Positions 36,438-47,436 are shown, numbered from the stretch's first letter. The stretch: DNA of 64,000 nt from Daucus carota subsp. sativus (GCF_001625215.2 NC_030386.2:540680-604679), one strand, 5' to 3'. Notes: generated by a model from the letters alone, not told the origin. Made by a program: numbers and translations.

Positions 36438-37426
36438 GAGATAATTGCATATCGCACCCCCTAAGTATCGTTCAAAAACGATATTGTACCCATACTTTGA
36501 GAAACTCAACTCGCACCCCCTATCTTTACATTTCACGAACGATACGCACCCCTTCCGTTAAATTCCGTTAAATTCTGTTAACTTCCGTTAAAATACTCCT
36601 TCCGTCTCAATTTACATGTCCTTTTTGCTTTTCGCGGGGTCAAATTGACTAATTTTTGACCGACTATTAGAAAATATTTATTTATTATTTTAGGAAATAG
36701 AAAGTTATATATTAAAATAAACTAGATTTACTTTTTTAATGATTTTTTTTAAAAAAAAAATTTGTTTAATTAAGCTATCCCCAAGTCAAAATGATTTTAC
36801 ATATCAAATTTTTGTTTGATAAAAGTGTATATTTTATAAAAATATCACATAATATTTATTTTTATATTTAAAATAGTTTATATTTTAAGTACTTAATACA
36901 CATACCACTAAAAATTTAAAATAATTTGATATGTAAAATCATTTTGACTTGAGGATATCTTCATTAAATAAAAATTTAAAAAAAAATATCACCAAGAAGT
37001 GAATTTAGTCTATATTAATATGTAACTTTCTATTTCCTAAAATAATAAATAAATATTTTCTAATAGTTGGTCAAAAATTAGCCAATTTGACTTCTCGAAA
37101 AGCAAAAAGGACATGTAAATTGAGACGGATGGAGTATTTTAACGGAAGTTAGCAAAGGGGGGTGCGTATCGTTCTTGAAATGTAAAAATAGGTTGTGCGA
37201 TTTGAGTTTCCAAAAGTATGGGCACAATATCGTTTTTGAACGTAAGTTAGGGGGTCCGGTTTGCAATTACTTGTATAGTGATTTAACGGAGTTAACGGCG
37301 TTAACGGCAGAGGGGTGCATCTCGGGTTTGAACTGTAAAGATAAGGGGTGCGAGTTGAGTTTCTCAAAGTATGGGTACAATATCGTTTTTGAACGATAAT
37401 TAGGGGGTGCGATATGCAATTACCTC
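36438..37426. mobile_element. Mutator-type MITE with 9-bp target duplication
   Basis: TACTATGTA flanks it at 36429-36437 and 37427-37435. The termini GAGATAATTGCATATCGCAC and (inverted) GAGGTAATTGCATATCGCAC continue as an inverted repeat through CCCCCTAAnTATCGTTCAAA and beyond. The right side carries an additional, diverged copy of the terminal sequence (about 37180-37300). The element is 989 bp including a nested element. Confidence 0.92.
36596..37134. mobile_element. Palindromic Stowaway-like element nested in the Mutator-type MITE
   Basis: The ends CTCCTTCCGTCTCAATTTAC and (inverted) CTCCATCCGTCTCAATTTAC are flanked by TA (36594-36595, 37135-37136). Almost the whole 539 bp folds back on itself; for example GGACATGTAAATTGAGACGG at the right end mirrors the left end. 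It is non-coding. Confidence 0.9.
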
Positions 37427-37581
37427 TACTATGTATGTATCGGCTATAGATTAAGATTTGTTACACGCTGATGAGACTCTTCTCATCTTTCTTAACGCTG
37501 CAGCCTTGCAAAAAGTACTGACGAGAGTTCTGTAGATGGAAGTCTATGATTTTGTTCAAGCAGTCGGACTGCTAAAATGTA

Positions 37582-37923
37582 CTCTCTCCGTCCGAGTCAT
37601 TTATATACAGTTTCCTCTTTGGATGTCCCATCATTTCTATACATTCCTAAAATAGCAACTTTAAATAATGTAAAACACTATTACACCACTTATTTTCTTC
37701 CACTATCTTCATTTTATAATAATAAAAACACTATTACACCCACTACTTTCCTCCACTATCACAAATCTATAATTAAATACAAATGGATCCCGTCACTTTA
37801 CCCTTTTTTTTTTTCTTTTTTTTTGACGAATACCCATTTTTCATTTGACTTTACTCATTCTTACTCTTTTTCTTGGTCTCCGTGTCTTCACCAAATGTAT
37901 ATAACTTATTGGGACGGAGGGAG
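37582..37923. mobile_element. Stowaway-like MITE in the torn protease-homologue copy
   Basis: The ends CTCTCTCCGTCCGAGTCA and (inverted) CTCCCTCCGTCCCAATAAG are flanked by TA (37580-37581 and 37924-37925). The interior is 342 bp, AT-rich and non-coding. Confidence 0.85.
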
Positions 37924-38991
37924 TAGTACCCTTAGAGCATAGGCTCTTCAAACAAACTTTTAACTTTAAATTTAAATATCCGATAGACTCTTCACACAAG
38001 TTTTTAACTTTAAATTTAAACTAAGACATGAAAATTTTGTTTAACTTATCAGTAGGGAGGCAAAATAATCCGATCCGAAATCTGAAATTTTGGATATAGT
38101 GAACCCGATATTTTGGATTTAGATTTAAGCTTTTAACTTTTAACTTAAATTGTGTTGTGATTTCTGCCGTAATGAAATTCACACCATGTAAAGCGGCTGA
38201 TTTCGACAGTATATCCTGACGGTCAATACTTTCGACCAAATATAGTCGGAAATATAACCGGCCGAAAATATCCGTGTGAAATTATAGCTTGCGACACAAT
38301 TATCGAAAATAATCAATTGAAAGAAAAAAATATTACCTCCAAAGAATGCTAAAGATTTCTCGTCCATGATTTTGGTCGAAATAACGTTCGGTCGAAAATA
38401 TTATTTGTGTCAGGAAATCAACAAAAATTTCGTTAATGAATTTCTGTTGACCACATTTTTTTAAACGGATTAATATATTCGACCGTATTTGATTAAAACT
38501 ATATATAGGACTGCGTCTAGTCGAAATTATATTTGTCGGAAATAGCCACTTTCTCACTGGTACGGTGGTGTATCTGCAGGGCGAGGGCCTGTCACACCTT
38601 TGGTTCCATTAGATGGAGCTCTCAGAGGTCTGAATTTGAAAAGGTGAATGAAATCCTTGGGTGAGTAGTATGTCATCCGACTGATGAACCAATAGTGGTC
38701 TCAACACATTAGGCATCCTCTAAAATATAAGCAGGCTTACCGAATTGTTTCTAAACATATGGAAAGAAATGTCTGCCCAAAATTATGATCTCAATTTGAG
38801 AGAAGTCAAATCTTTTACCACACATTTATATACATCATGATAATTCTTGAAGAATATAATAACCTGCTATGCCCATCAACAAAATTATGAAGACACAAGT
38901 TCAGAGAACAACTTATTTTGGAAATTGAAGAAATTAAACAGTCTTGATCAAACTCAATGAGATAATTTTCCACTTTGAGGAAAATTGTATT

Positions 38992-40249
38992 TCAGATCAA
39001 AAGTGAAGTGCTAATCCCCAGCTTTGAGGAAACGTGATCAAACTCAATGAGATAATTTTCCATTTGATGCGCTCCTATGACAACTGAAGTTCTTGGAGAT
39101 TCAAATTGATTGATGGATGCTAGACATAACACGTCCTTCTTCACTGCGACCATGGAATTGGCACCGTACAATCTCCAATGCGTGTTGCCTGCCAGACCAA
39201 TATCAATATATGGCACTACAGGTCCAGTCTGGCTTTTTACTATAGATTTAGCTCTATAACAGGCTCCAAAAGGTGGCACTGATGTTACTCTTTTCATCTT
39301 TCTGAACTCTGAAGCCTTAGTAAAAGCACTAACAAGACCGTTGTAAATGGAAGTCTTAATTTTGTGTAAGGAGTAACAATACTTAATAGAGTACCTCCAG
39401 TATTAAATCGAGCAGCCCCTTCCCAAGTTTCCTTGATGGATAGTAAAGAAGCATTGAAAACCACAGGTCTATGATCGACTTACGTAATATTCATATGAAG
39501 GCTTGCCTGGTTCAAACTCAGGGACTACACGAATAGGGTTAACGACAAGTGGTGTGGTAAGTAATTCTCTGGCAATGTCTTTACTGTATGGATGAAAATA
39601 ATATGGCCCCCCCACCTATAAACATGTGGCCGAGTGGATATTCAGATGTAGAGGGCAAACAAAGAGCAAATTTATGAGGTACTTTGAACTATTTCGACAA
39701 TTGTGCATGTAAGGAAATTGATGTATTTCCGAGGCCTGCCATACCTTTGGCTTCATTTGTCAGACCTTCCAAGAAATTAGCAGCTGTACAAGCGAACATA
39801 AACGGTTTGGGAGTTTCGTAGGTTAATCTGACTAATAAAAACCATTGGTATCATCAACAAATAAGGCTTCCTCTCCGTGGCTTTAGGCTTCAAAAGAAAC
39901 TATGAAATCACTGTAATTAAGCAGGGACAGCACAGGCATTGTAAGTGCAGCCCATGCATCTTCGCGTAATGTTGTCATACTTCTTGCAGTTACTAGAGCC
40001 ACACATAATTGGCTTATAGGTTGGTAACTTAAAGCCAGGGCAATACAACCAGGTGTGTGTGCCACCAAGATCTATCACAAGAGGCACATTGTTTCCTCGT
40101 GTCGAAAATTCTAAGAAGGTGTAGTACTGGAGTCTTTTCGTGTCTTTCCTTATAGAAAAAAATAAAGGCCCGTGGCTTGAAACCGAAAGCACTGCAATAG
40201 CAAAAAATAAGAAGATTAGACTGTAGTGGTGGTGAATGGAACAAGACAT
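38992..40249 (-). pseudogene. TAXI/EDGP-like copy with stops and frameshifts
   Basis: It starts well (ATG 40249, MSCSIHHHYSLIFLF signal peptide, LVIDLGGTHTWLYCPGF) but the frame is lost after the NACAVPA stretch near 39920. A stop interrupts the region equivalent to HAQLSTQFKVPHKFALC near 39690. Further shifts occur near 39480 and 39360. The last third (38992-39297: MKRVTSVPPFGAC, SQTGPVVPYIDIGLAGN, VVIGAHQMENYLIEF) is open. Immediately 3' (38941-38990) a short piece of the same C-terminal sequence is repeated. It is non-functional. Confidence 0.9.
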
Positions 40250-40493
40250 TGTTGTGAAGAAATGGTTATTATCAAGTGCCAAAACCGAGTGCAACAGAGA
40301 CCTGTATTTATATACAGTGTCGGACCTAAGGCGGGGCTAGCCAAGGCTCCATTTCAAATCCGAACTTTTAGTAAAAAACCAGTAAGAAAATCATTTAAAG
40401 TCTCCACCGAGAGGGAAAATTTAGCAATATTTAAGATTTAGCTCGACTGTTTTCTAATTCTAGTTTTACAATAGAGTAGTATGTACCCATATT

Positions 40494-40512
40494 TGTCAAG
40501 ATTGATGGCTGG
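40494..40512 (-). promoter_or_regulatory. Displaced array promoter motif
   Basis: Plus-strand TGTCAAGATTGATGGCTGG is the same module that sits just upstream of the TATA box in the intact genes. Here it is about 190 bp upstream of the TATA-like ATTTATATAC (40304-40313) because extra sequence intervenes. Confidence 0.55.
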
Positions 40513-40834
40513 CCAAACCTAGGTCTTGTTTAGTTTATGCACATATGGGAATGAGCTGAGGAAGCTTCACACTACTTTAATAAAAATTTGTCGGTCACAT
40601 GATCCGCAGAATGAATCTAACGTTAACAGGGGAGTGTGCATGGCAGCGACATATATGGAGAGTACATATTAGCATGAAGCATCTTTCGAGATTAATACAT
40701 AAAATCTAGTAGCACTTAAAAGATATAGTTTAGTATATATTTTTCCCACCGGCTACGGCCTACTGTGCTAGAAATTATCCAAGTTGATTTGGTATTTAAA
40801 GAATCTACTTGAGTCGAGGGAGTATTTCAGAATG

Positions 40835-41095
40835 GAAGTGATGAGCTGATCCCGGCTTTGAGGAGTAGAGATCGCACTCAAGACGATAATTTTTCATTTG
40901 ATGCCCTCCAATGACAATTGAAGTTGTTGGAAATTGCCCTGTATCCACGAAAGCAAGGCATAACAGATTAACAATTCTTTAGTCACTGATGCCTTTTAAT
41001 TCGCACCACAAAACCTCTAGTCCTTCTTGCTTCCCTACAAACCGATATCCATGTCTACAGGCCCTGACTAGCATTTGGCATAGGAAATATTTAAT
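40835..41095 (-). pseudogene. 3' fragment of a TAXI/EDGP-like gene
   Basis: The minus strand matches the C-terminal part of the family, from the TGPV-like region (about 41065) through the ANSM region (about 41000) to SIVIGGHQMKNYRLECDLYSSK-like sequence (about 40850-40920). No 5' part is attached and small indels are present. Confidence 0.75.
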
Positions 41096-41237
41096 GCGTG
41101 TTACAATAGACCATCTCTTATGTAGCCAGCACTAGCAGCAAGTCTAGCACCAATAGTTCAGAAAGAATGAAGAACAATTCTGGTCAGATTCTGGTCTTTT
41201 GTTTTCTGCACAAGTAACTAAATATATTGACAAGTTA

Positions 41238-41643
41238 GAGCATCTCCAAGAGGCTCTCTATTCAAGTGAAAAAATAAAGAGCCATGTATAAATTAGAGCT
41301 AGAGCTCCAAGAGGCTCTTAGAATTTCAAAAAGTTAAGAGCTCATTCTCTAGGATAAACCCTTAACCATTTGGGCTATCCAATCGTGCTCTCTCTCCACT
41401 TTTTTAGGAGCCACAACTTGGCTCTTAACTTATTTTTATCAATAAAAAATTATTTCCATCCAATTCATCCCCACTATTGAATTTGGATCTTTGTAACAGT
41501 GGAGCTCATCATGAATAAAATATGATATAGAGAAAAAATATAAAGATCATTGTTGAAGTTCATGCTCTTAACTTTATACTAAATTGCTAAGAGCTATATT
41601 TTCTATATTATATTTAAGAGGCTCTTGCCTCTTGGAGATGCTC
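41238..41643. mobile_element. MITE with GAGCATCTCCAAGAGGC ends
   Basis: The left end GAGCATCTCCAAGAGGCTCT and the inverted right end GAGCATCTCCAAGAGGCAAG match closely. Flanks are TTA on the left and TAA on the right, so the exact target duplication is uncertain. The interior repeats AGAGGCTCTTA-like motifs. It is related by its ends to the element at 31102-31526. Confidence 0.7.
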
Positions 41644-41646
41644 TAA

Positions 41647-42589
41647 AGAGATGTAAATATATTGGCTCTTAACTTGAATTTTGAGGAGGAAGTGGAAAAA
41701 AGTTGCCCCAAGAGACTCCTAGTAGCTCTTTAAATCACCAAGTCCATTCTTATAAAGAGCTCTAAATGACTCTTAACTAATATTATATATTATATATTCT
41801 TTCTCTCACTACTTCATTTAGGTTATCTTACGAAGCACATTATATAATAATAAAAAATGAATAAAGAGTGAATATGAAGAGTATTGTTGGAGATGAACAC
41901 ACGTTAAACTATTAAGAGCCAATATTTTAAAATATATTTAAGAGTGAGTAAAGAGTCTTGGAAAAACTCCAAGTTGTACAAGGAGAACTGATAACTTGGG
42001 ATATATAGTATTATCTTGTTGATACTTATACTCCCTCTGTTCCTTACTTCCTTCCTGTAGTTTACAATTGGATTGGACACGGAGATGATGAAATAGAAAT
42101 AAAATGAGTAAATTATAGTTAGCGCGCATGGGGGACAGTATGGGAGCTTGTATTTTATATATTAGTCTGCTGTACTAGCTGATTCGTTTTGGTTATAATA
42201 TTGGTACTAGATATGGCCAGATAAGATCAGATTTGTCATTTGTATTTTTCTGTCAAATTGTCCTATAGATCTCGATATGACCCTAGATTTTTGTTGTTTT
42301 TTTTTTGTTTTTTTTTGATAATTCTAGCTGTTATGTCTTGTTAAGATACAGTAATGTAGATCAATGTCGAGAAAAATATTTAGATTATTCAAACAAAAAG
42401 GCTTATATTCTCAGAGATAATACTTTCAGGGCCATTGAGCAATTTGATGGTGCTGAGGTGTCCGATTCGATGTCCTAGAGTTAGATCCCATCCAACAAAA
42501 CAGTATCTGATGCCAGATTCTCCGTTTTCTATCAGAAAACACAATCTTCTAGCTTTGGTAATCAGGATCAACCAGCATTTTAGGAGGCC
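41647..42589. other. Intergenic, with a segment duplicated near 46.1-46.3 kb
   Basis: No gene is seen. About 42130-42300 is similar to 46095-46260 (shared CTGCTGTACTAGCTGATTCG). A partial Stowaway-like end (CTCCCTCTGTTCCTTAC) occurs near 42032. Confidence 0.6.
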
Positions 42590-42690
42590 TAGTGCATATT
42601 CAGATGTAGAGGGCATGCAATGTAACTTAGACTGTGTCGCGATTTGTGCAGGTAATGAAGTTGTATTTGGAATGGACGAAGCCATTTCAT
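42590..42690 (-). pseudogene. Short fragment of a TAXI/EDGP-like gene
   Basis: The minus strand reads NTTSLPAQIATQSKLHCMPSTSEYALG in part, which is the middle of the family protein with a small internal deletion. There is no other coding sequence around it. Confidence 0.75.
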
Positions 42691-43052
42691 ACACGACACG
42701 GAAACACAACACTAATTTTCAGTGTTGTGGCCACAATGATGGAGTAGTTGATCATAGTTTTCTAGTACAAAGAAAATGGTTTGCCAGTGCAAATTATTTT
42801 TTGCTTGTCCAAAAGTACATCAAGACTTGTGTGCTCAATTAAAATGTGCCTCGTTTACAGAAGCGACGCATATAAGATATAAAGCATCGTTTGATTGCTC
42901 AATCAAAGAAAACGACTAGAGTCGTATAGATGACTCTAGTCAGCTATAGGCATCGATTTAATAAAACTCAAACCCTCGACATCCTGTTACATAACAAGGA
43001 AATATGGATATCCACTACTTGTGATGCTGGCACCAGAAACTGATCCTTAAAT

Positions 43053-44387
43053 CTATAGAAGTCGAGTCTGAGAACAAGTTGAATTTCGAAATAAAAGTGA
43101 AGTGCTAATTCCCACTTTAGGGGTCACGAGATCGAACTCAATAAGATAGTTTTCCATTTGATGGCCTCCTATGACGACAGAAGTTCTTACAGACGACCCT
43201 CCATCCACAAATGCCAAGCATAAAACATCCTTCTTTACCAAGACCATCGAATTGGCACCGTAAAATCTCCAATGTTGCTTGCCCCCCGTCAGACCAATAT
43301 CAATATACGGCACTACAGGTCCTGTCTGGCTTTTGGCTACAGATTTAGCTTTGTAACAGGCTCCAAACGGTGCCACAGCCGACACTTTTTTCATCTTCCT
43401 AAGCGCTGCAGCCTTGGTGAAAGCACTTAGGAGACTCTCGTATATGGGAGTCACTAATGTTGTATAAGGAGTCACAGCACTTAATGTAGTACCTCCGGTG
43501 CCTTCTTCGTTGATAGATAGCAAAGAAGCATTAAAGGCGACAATTTTATGATCGACGCTAATAGATTTAACATCTATGAAATATTCATCCAAAGGGTCAC
43601 CTACTGAAAATACGTTGGCAGTACTGACAGGGTATCTGACAAGTTTTGCGGTGATTAGTTCTCTGCCAATGTCTTTATTATAAGGCGGATAGAAGTATGG
43701 CTTCCCACCGATGAACATGTGACCAAGTATAAAATCAGATGTAGAGGGCAAACAAAGAGCAAATTTATGAGGTATCTTAAACTGTGTTGACAATTGTGCA
43801 TGTAACGAAGTTGTTGTATTCATAAGGCCTATCATACCTTTGGTTTCATTGGACAGGCCTCCGATGAGATACTCATCTGATTCCAGACACGAGAATGGAA
43901 ATGGTTTGGGGGATTGGTAATTGAATCCAACTGATAATCCATTTGTAGAGTCGACAAACAAAGCATCCTCTCCTAGGCCGCGGCCTATTTCTCTAGTATT
44001 AAATGGATTTCTGTAGTCGACAGCACAGGCATCATCCGTGCAGCCTACATTCACAGCAGGGTCAGAACCACAGCGCATGCAGCTGGTGCTCTTATAGTCT
44101 TTACATTTTCTAGAGTGACAATCGACGGCCTTGAAGCTTGCAAGTACCTCCGCGTTACAAGTGAACCAAGTGTGCTGGCCACCGAGGTCCAGCACTAGTT
44201 GTACAGAGTTTTCTCGACTGGAAATGTCTAGTGTGGTGTAGTACTGGAGAGTTTTCGTGTCTTTCCTGATAGGAAAAAGAAAGGCCGTGGGTTTCGGTTT
44301 CTTAAACGTGGCAGCACTCGAAACAGAAAAGATTGCAGCAGCAAGACATAAGAAGATTACAGCATAGTGGTGAATGGAAGAAGACAT
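43053..44387 (-). CDS. TAXI/EDGP-like aspartic-protease homologue, intact copy 3
   Basis: A single-exon gene of 444 aa, with ATG at 44387 (MSSSIHHYAVIFL); the sequence further upstream in frame lacks an ATG. The signal peptide extends to about residue 24. The first protease motif is LDLGGQHTWFTC (DLG, as in TAXI/EDGP proteins). The second-site region is LSAVTPYTTLVTP, without Asp, so no proteolysis is expected. Family landmarks are KCKDYKSTSCMRC, GCTDDACAVDY, IPHKFALCLPSTSD, FGACYKAKSVAKSQTGPVVP and VVIGGHQMENYLIEFDLV. It is the most family-typical of the three intact copies. The likely role is a secreted inhibitor of glycosyl hydrolases or a wall glycoprotein; the target is unknown. Confidence 0.93.
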   Translation of the reverse strand: MSSSIHHYAVIFLCLAAAIFSVSSAATFKKPKPTAFLFPIRKDTKTLQYYTTLDISSRENSVQLVLDLGGQHTWFTCNAEVLASFKAVDCHSRKCKDYKSTSCMRCGSDPAVNVGCTDDACAVDYRNPFNTREIGRGLGEDALFVDSTNGLSVGFNYQSPKPFPFSCLESDEYLIGGLSNETKGMIGLMNTTTSLHAQLSTQFKIPHKFALCLPSTSDFILGHMFIGGKPYFYPPYNKDIGRELITAKLVRYPVSTANVFSVGDPLDEYFIDVKSISVDHKIVAFNASLLSINEEGTGGTTLSAVTPYTTLVTPIYESLLSAFTKAAALRKMKKVSAVAPFGACYKAKSVAKSQTGPVVPYIDIGLTGGKQHWRFYGANSMVLVKKDVLCLAFVDGGSSVRTSVVIGGHQMENYLIEFDLVTPKVGISTSLLFRNSTCSQTRLL

Positions 44388-44428
44388 TGTGGTGGAGAGA
44401 TGGTTTTGTTGTGCTAAAACAGAGTCCA

Positions 44429-44477
44429 ATTTATAGAAGAGCAGTATGAATACACATCTGTCAAGATTGATGGCTGG
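44429..44477 (-). promoter_or_regulatory. Core promoter of array gene 3
   Basis: The minus strand has CTATAAATTG (44437-44428) about 45 bp upstream of the ATG. The array motif (plus-strand CTGTCAAGATTGATGGCTGG, 44458-44477) lies some 20 bp farther upstream. Confidence 0.65.
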
Positions 44478-44825
44478 CTCATGAGTAACATAGTTTAGTA
44501 TAAAGACACATGGGAATTAAGAAGGCCTTACCATATTTAATTGCCACTAGCTTTACCATATTATGGGATGGAAAGATCAGATTTTGACAGGCTATCAATG
44601 CTGTGGGGCTATTTCAAAGCTCACTTGTTACTTTGTTGTGCAATCACTGGTGTAGTTTCTTAACCAAAAACTTTACATTGAATTAGAACAATAACATTAC
44701 TAATTAAGGAGAAAACTGTGTCTTGGGGTGTTGTATTCAGGATTCTCCTGAGATACAAAAGTGAAAGATCGATTCATAATATCACAAGTCCTACCCATGT
44801 TTGTTACAGCCTTGAGGATAGTTTC

Positions 44826-44963
44826 TTTAAAAATAATATTATTATATAGAGTCCGGGTAATTCAAGACATTTTTAAAAATAATATTATTATATAGAGTCC
44901 TGGTAATTCAAGACATTTTTAAAAATAATATTATTATATAGAGTCCTGGTAATTCAAGACATA
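44826..44963. repeat. 46-bp tandem repeat, three copies
   Basis: Three successive copies (starting near 44826, 44872 and 44918) contain TATATAGAGTCCTGGTAATT (first copy CCGGG). They are nearly identical. Confidence 0.9.
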
Positions 44964-46491
44964 TTATAGGATCATTCCAACAACAACCCTTGTTTTGTTT
45001 TTGTTCCATGTTATTATTATATTAATAAATTTAAATTAACAAAAAATAGTGTGAAAAACGAGAGAAATGAATATTTAATTCATAAAAAAAAAAAAAGGAA
45101 TGAAGAATGGCTGTGCATTCCTTAAAATTTGAGACATGAAAAGTGGATGTTAACTTTTCAGAAAGTAGCATACTGTTAGAGCAACTCTTTTAATAAATTA
45201 TTTTAGATCTTGGCTTAGAACTCTGTTGCAATTGCTCTTACTAACGTAAATGCTGAACTTAATAAAAGAAGGAGAGTTTAAAATTATTATTTTTGATTTT
45301 TTTTTAAGAATAATAATATCAATCATATAATTTTATTCAAAAAAATAAAATTTTGAAAATAATCATTTTTAACATGTGGTCAAATGACTTAAAAATGCGT
45401 AAAAAAAATAAACGACTTATATTTCAAAAACAAATAGAGTATTATTCTCTTCCCATCCCCGTACATTTACACCATGTAGCATCTTTCGGACAGTTAAGTG
45501 TAAAAAGTACTGAGGGGAGGGAAGTCGAGAATCAAACTTCAGACACATTTCATTACTCACTCGTGCACTTTTTGTTCAAATTGAGTCTAAAGAAGATAGT
45601 GCAGAACAGAGCAGTACTCCTTCCGACCCAACCATTTCTAAAAAGAATGTAAAAATTGAGTAAAGTTAGATGAAAAATAGGTATATTGAAAGTTTACTAC
45701 TTTTGAAATGTATACAATTAGTGAGACGTTCAAAAAAAATTATATACAAATGAATAGGACAGAACATTTATAGAAAGTACGGGAAAAGCCTCTTGCCATC
45801 TTCATCTTTCAAGATTGATGGCTGGGAAATTATATACTCGAACTTATTTTTTTACAATTTTTTTTGTTTCTCGACACATATTTTAAATCGCGTATAAAAT
45901 ATAATTTCATAATTATTTTCAAAAAAAATTCTTTTTCATATAAAAATTTAGATATTCAATTTTTATTCAAAAAAATAAATTTAAAATAATTTAATAAATT
46001 ATATTTTATGAGAGTATTAAAATGCGTTTCTAGCCCTCGTCCCCCAATATAAATAACTGGTGGGGGCGGAGGGAGTATATATTTAGTAATCATGGAGAAA
46101 AGTGTGGGAGCTTAACGATATTTATTTGTCTGCTGTACTAGCTGATTCGTTTTGGTTATATTATCGGTATAGTAATTAAATATGGCAACATGATATCAGA
46201 TTTGTTTTTGGTCTGTGAAATTGCCCCGGAGATATGAATCTAAATTTATGTTTTTAATCAACACTACTACCTCTGTTTCATTAAGTTGTATATGTTGAGG
46301 ACGGATCTTAAATTTTTATTCAAAAAACCTTTTTAAAACTAAATTATATAACTATATTTTAATAAAGTTTTTAAATGCGTGTTAAGACCATCTAACAAAC
46401 TCCATGATTTATGGAAGCTCATTAGTGGAGCTGTATGAGAACAACTTAGAAGTACATAGTTTCTATGAAGCTGTAGGGAGGTTCTTAATGA
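44964..46491. other. Intergenic, with an orphan array promoter motif
   Basis: No gene is seen. TCAAGATTGATGGCTGG at 45809-45825 is the array promoter module without a gene next to it. Stowaway-like half ends occur near 45617 and 46063-46078. The segment 46095-46260 repeats 42130-42300. Confidence 0.6.
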
Positions 46492-46496
46492 TCTAT

Positions 46497-47416
46497 TGAT
46501 AGGGTATAACCCGGATTGGCTTAATCTGGACCCTGGATTGGCTTAATCCGGACCCTAGCACGATATGACCCGGAGATGATCCCGGACTCAGGAGACTATC
46601 CCGGACCCAGGAGATGGTCCCGGACCCAAACACAACCTATCCACTCTTCTCCCGGACCGGGACACAAGAGTCCAAGCCGACACCTGAACAAGCCACATTC
46701 TAACATGAAAAGGATTGGCTTAACCCGGATTCTGGATTGGCTTAATCCGGACCCGAGCACGATATGACCCGGATATGGTCCCGGACCCAGGAGATGATCT
46801 CAGAACCAGGAGACGATCCTGGACCTTGGAGATGATCTCGGACCCCGGAGATGATCCCGGACCCAGACGCAACCTATCCATCTTTCCCCCGGACCGGGAC
46901 ACAAGAGTCCAAGCCGACACCTGAACAAGTTGCAGTCTGACATGACAAGGACAATACCCAATGCCAGCTACTGACACTATGAAGACAAACCTCATAACAC
47001 TCCAAAATACTATTCCTTAGCTGACACCTGGACAGGTGTTAAGCATCCAAGCCCTACAGATGGACAGCAGGATCCAAGGTACACATCCTTAAACCCTAAT
47101 CCTTGGCCTATAAATAGACCAAGGATGAGAGGCTTAAGGATCTTCTTCTCCACACTCTCATATTTCTCACACACTCTCATATTTCTCACACACTCTAAGC
47201 CATCATACACAGCAGCCATACACCTTCACCCATCACACATATATAGCTCATTTCCCGTCTATATATTTTCCGACGCCTGTACTCATTCTTACGCCGGAGG
47301 CGCCGCGGGGCTTAAACCCCCCTCCGGTGTTGTTTTGCAGACACCCGTCCAGCAGCTACACCGCAAGACACCGGTACACGGCGGAGGAAGCACCAGAACG
47401 GGATTTGGCGTTATCA
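46497..47416 (+). repeat. 5' LTR (type A)
   Basis: 920 bp, TG...CA, rich in CCCGGA motifs. The distance from its start to TATAAATA equals that in the 3' LTR, so there is no net indel between them. I saw four base differences from the 3' LTR, three of them T here against C there. Confidence 0.93.
47109..47116 (+). promoter_or_regulatory. LTR TATA box
   Basis: TATAAATA lies inside the palindrome-like CCTTGGCCTATAAATAGACC. The same sequence is at 62314 in the 3' LTR and a similar one lies near 53448 in the type-B LTR. It probably directs the element transcript. Confidence 0.7.
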
Positions 47417-47436
47417 TTTGGCGCTAGAAGGAGGGG
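47417..47436 (+). other. Primer-binding-site-like stretch
   Basis: TTTGGCGCTAGAAGGAGGGG directly follows the LTR end, where the PBS of a retroelement should be. I did not assign the tRNA. Confidence 0.55.

Larger units (their letters stand above)
36270..38730 (-). pseudogene. TAXI/EDGP-like copy torn apart by nested MITEs
   Basis: Three minus-strand pieces follow the order of the protein. An N-proximal piece lies at about 38575-38730, with sequence matching the GED-ALFV to SNETKGM region. A middle piece at about 37436-37578 matches IYESLVSAFTKAAALRKM. A C-proximal piece at about 36270-36437 matches FYGANSMVSV through the GGHQMENYL region. Between them sit a Mutator-type MITE (36438-37426), a Stowaway (37582-37923) and about 640 bp of unassigned AT-rich DNA (37926-38570). 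The latter contains GTCGGAAATA/GTCGAAAATA phrases that may be another insertion. Each piece also has stops. Confidence 0.8.

Noticed and set aside
37577-37942. 121-codon plus-strand ORF
   Set aside because: It coincides with the Stowaway element and is low-complexity.
42950-43020. Second SINE-like B-box (AAACCCTCGACATCCTG)
   Set aside because: It resembles the text near the AGO1 SINE, but the A box is too degenerate to support a feature.
46576-46995. ORFs on both strands in the LTRs (also near 48771, 61781)
   Set aside because: The same translations recur in each LTR copy and reflect CCCGGA-rich LTR sequence. The minus-strand one matters only where it is fused to the antisense gene.
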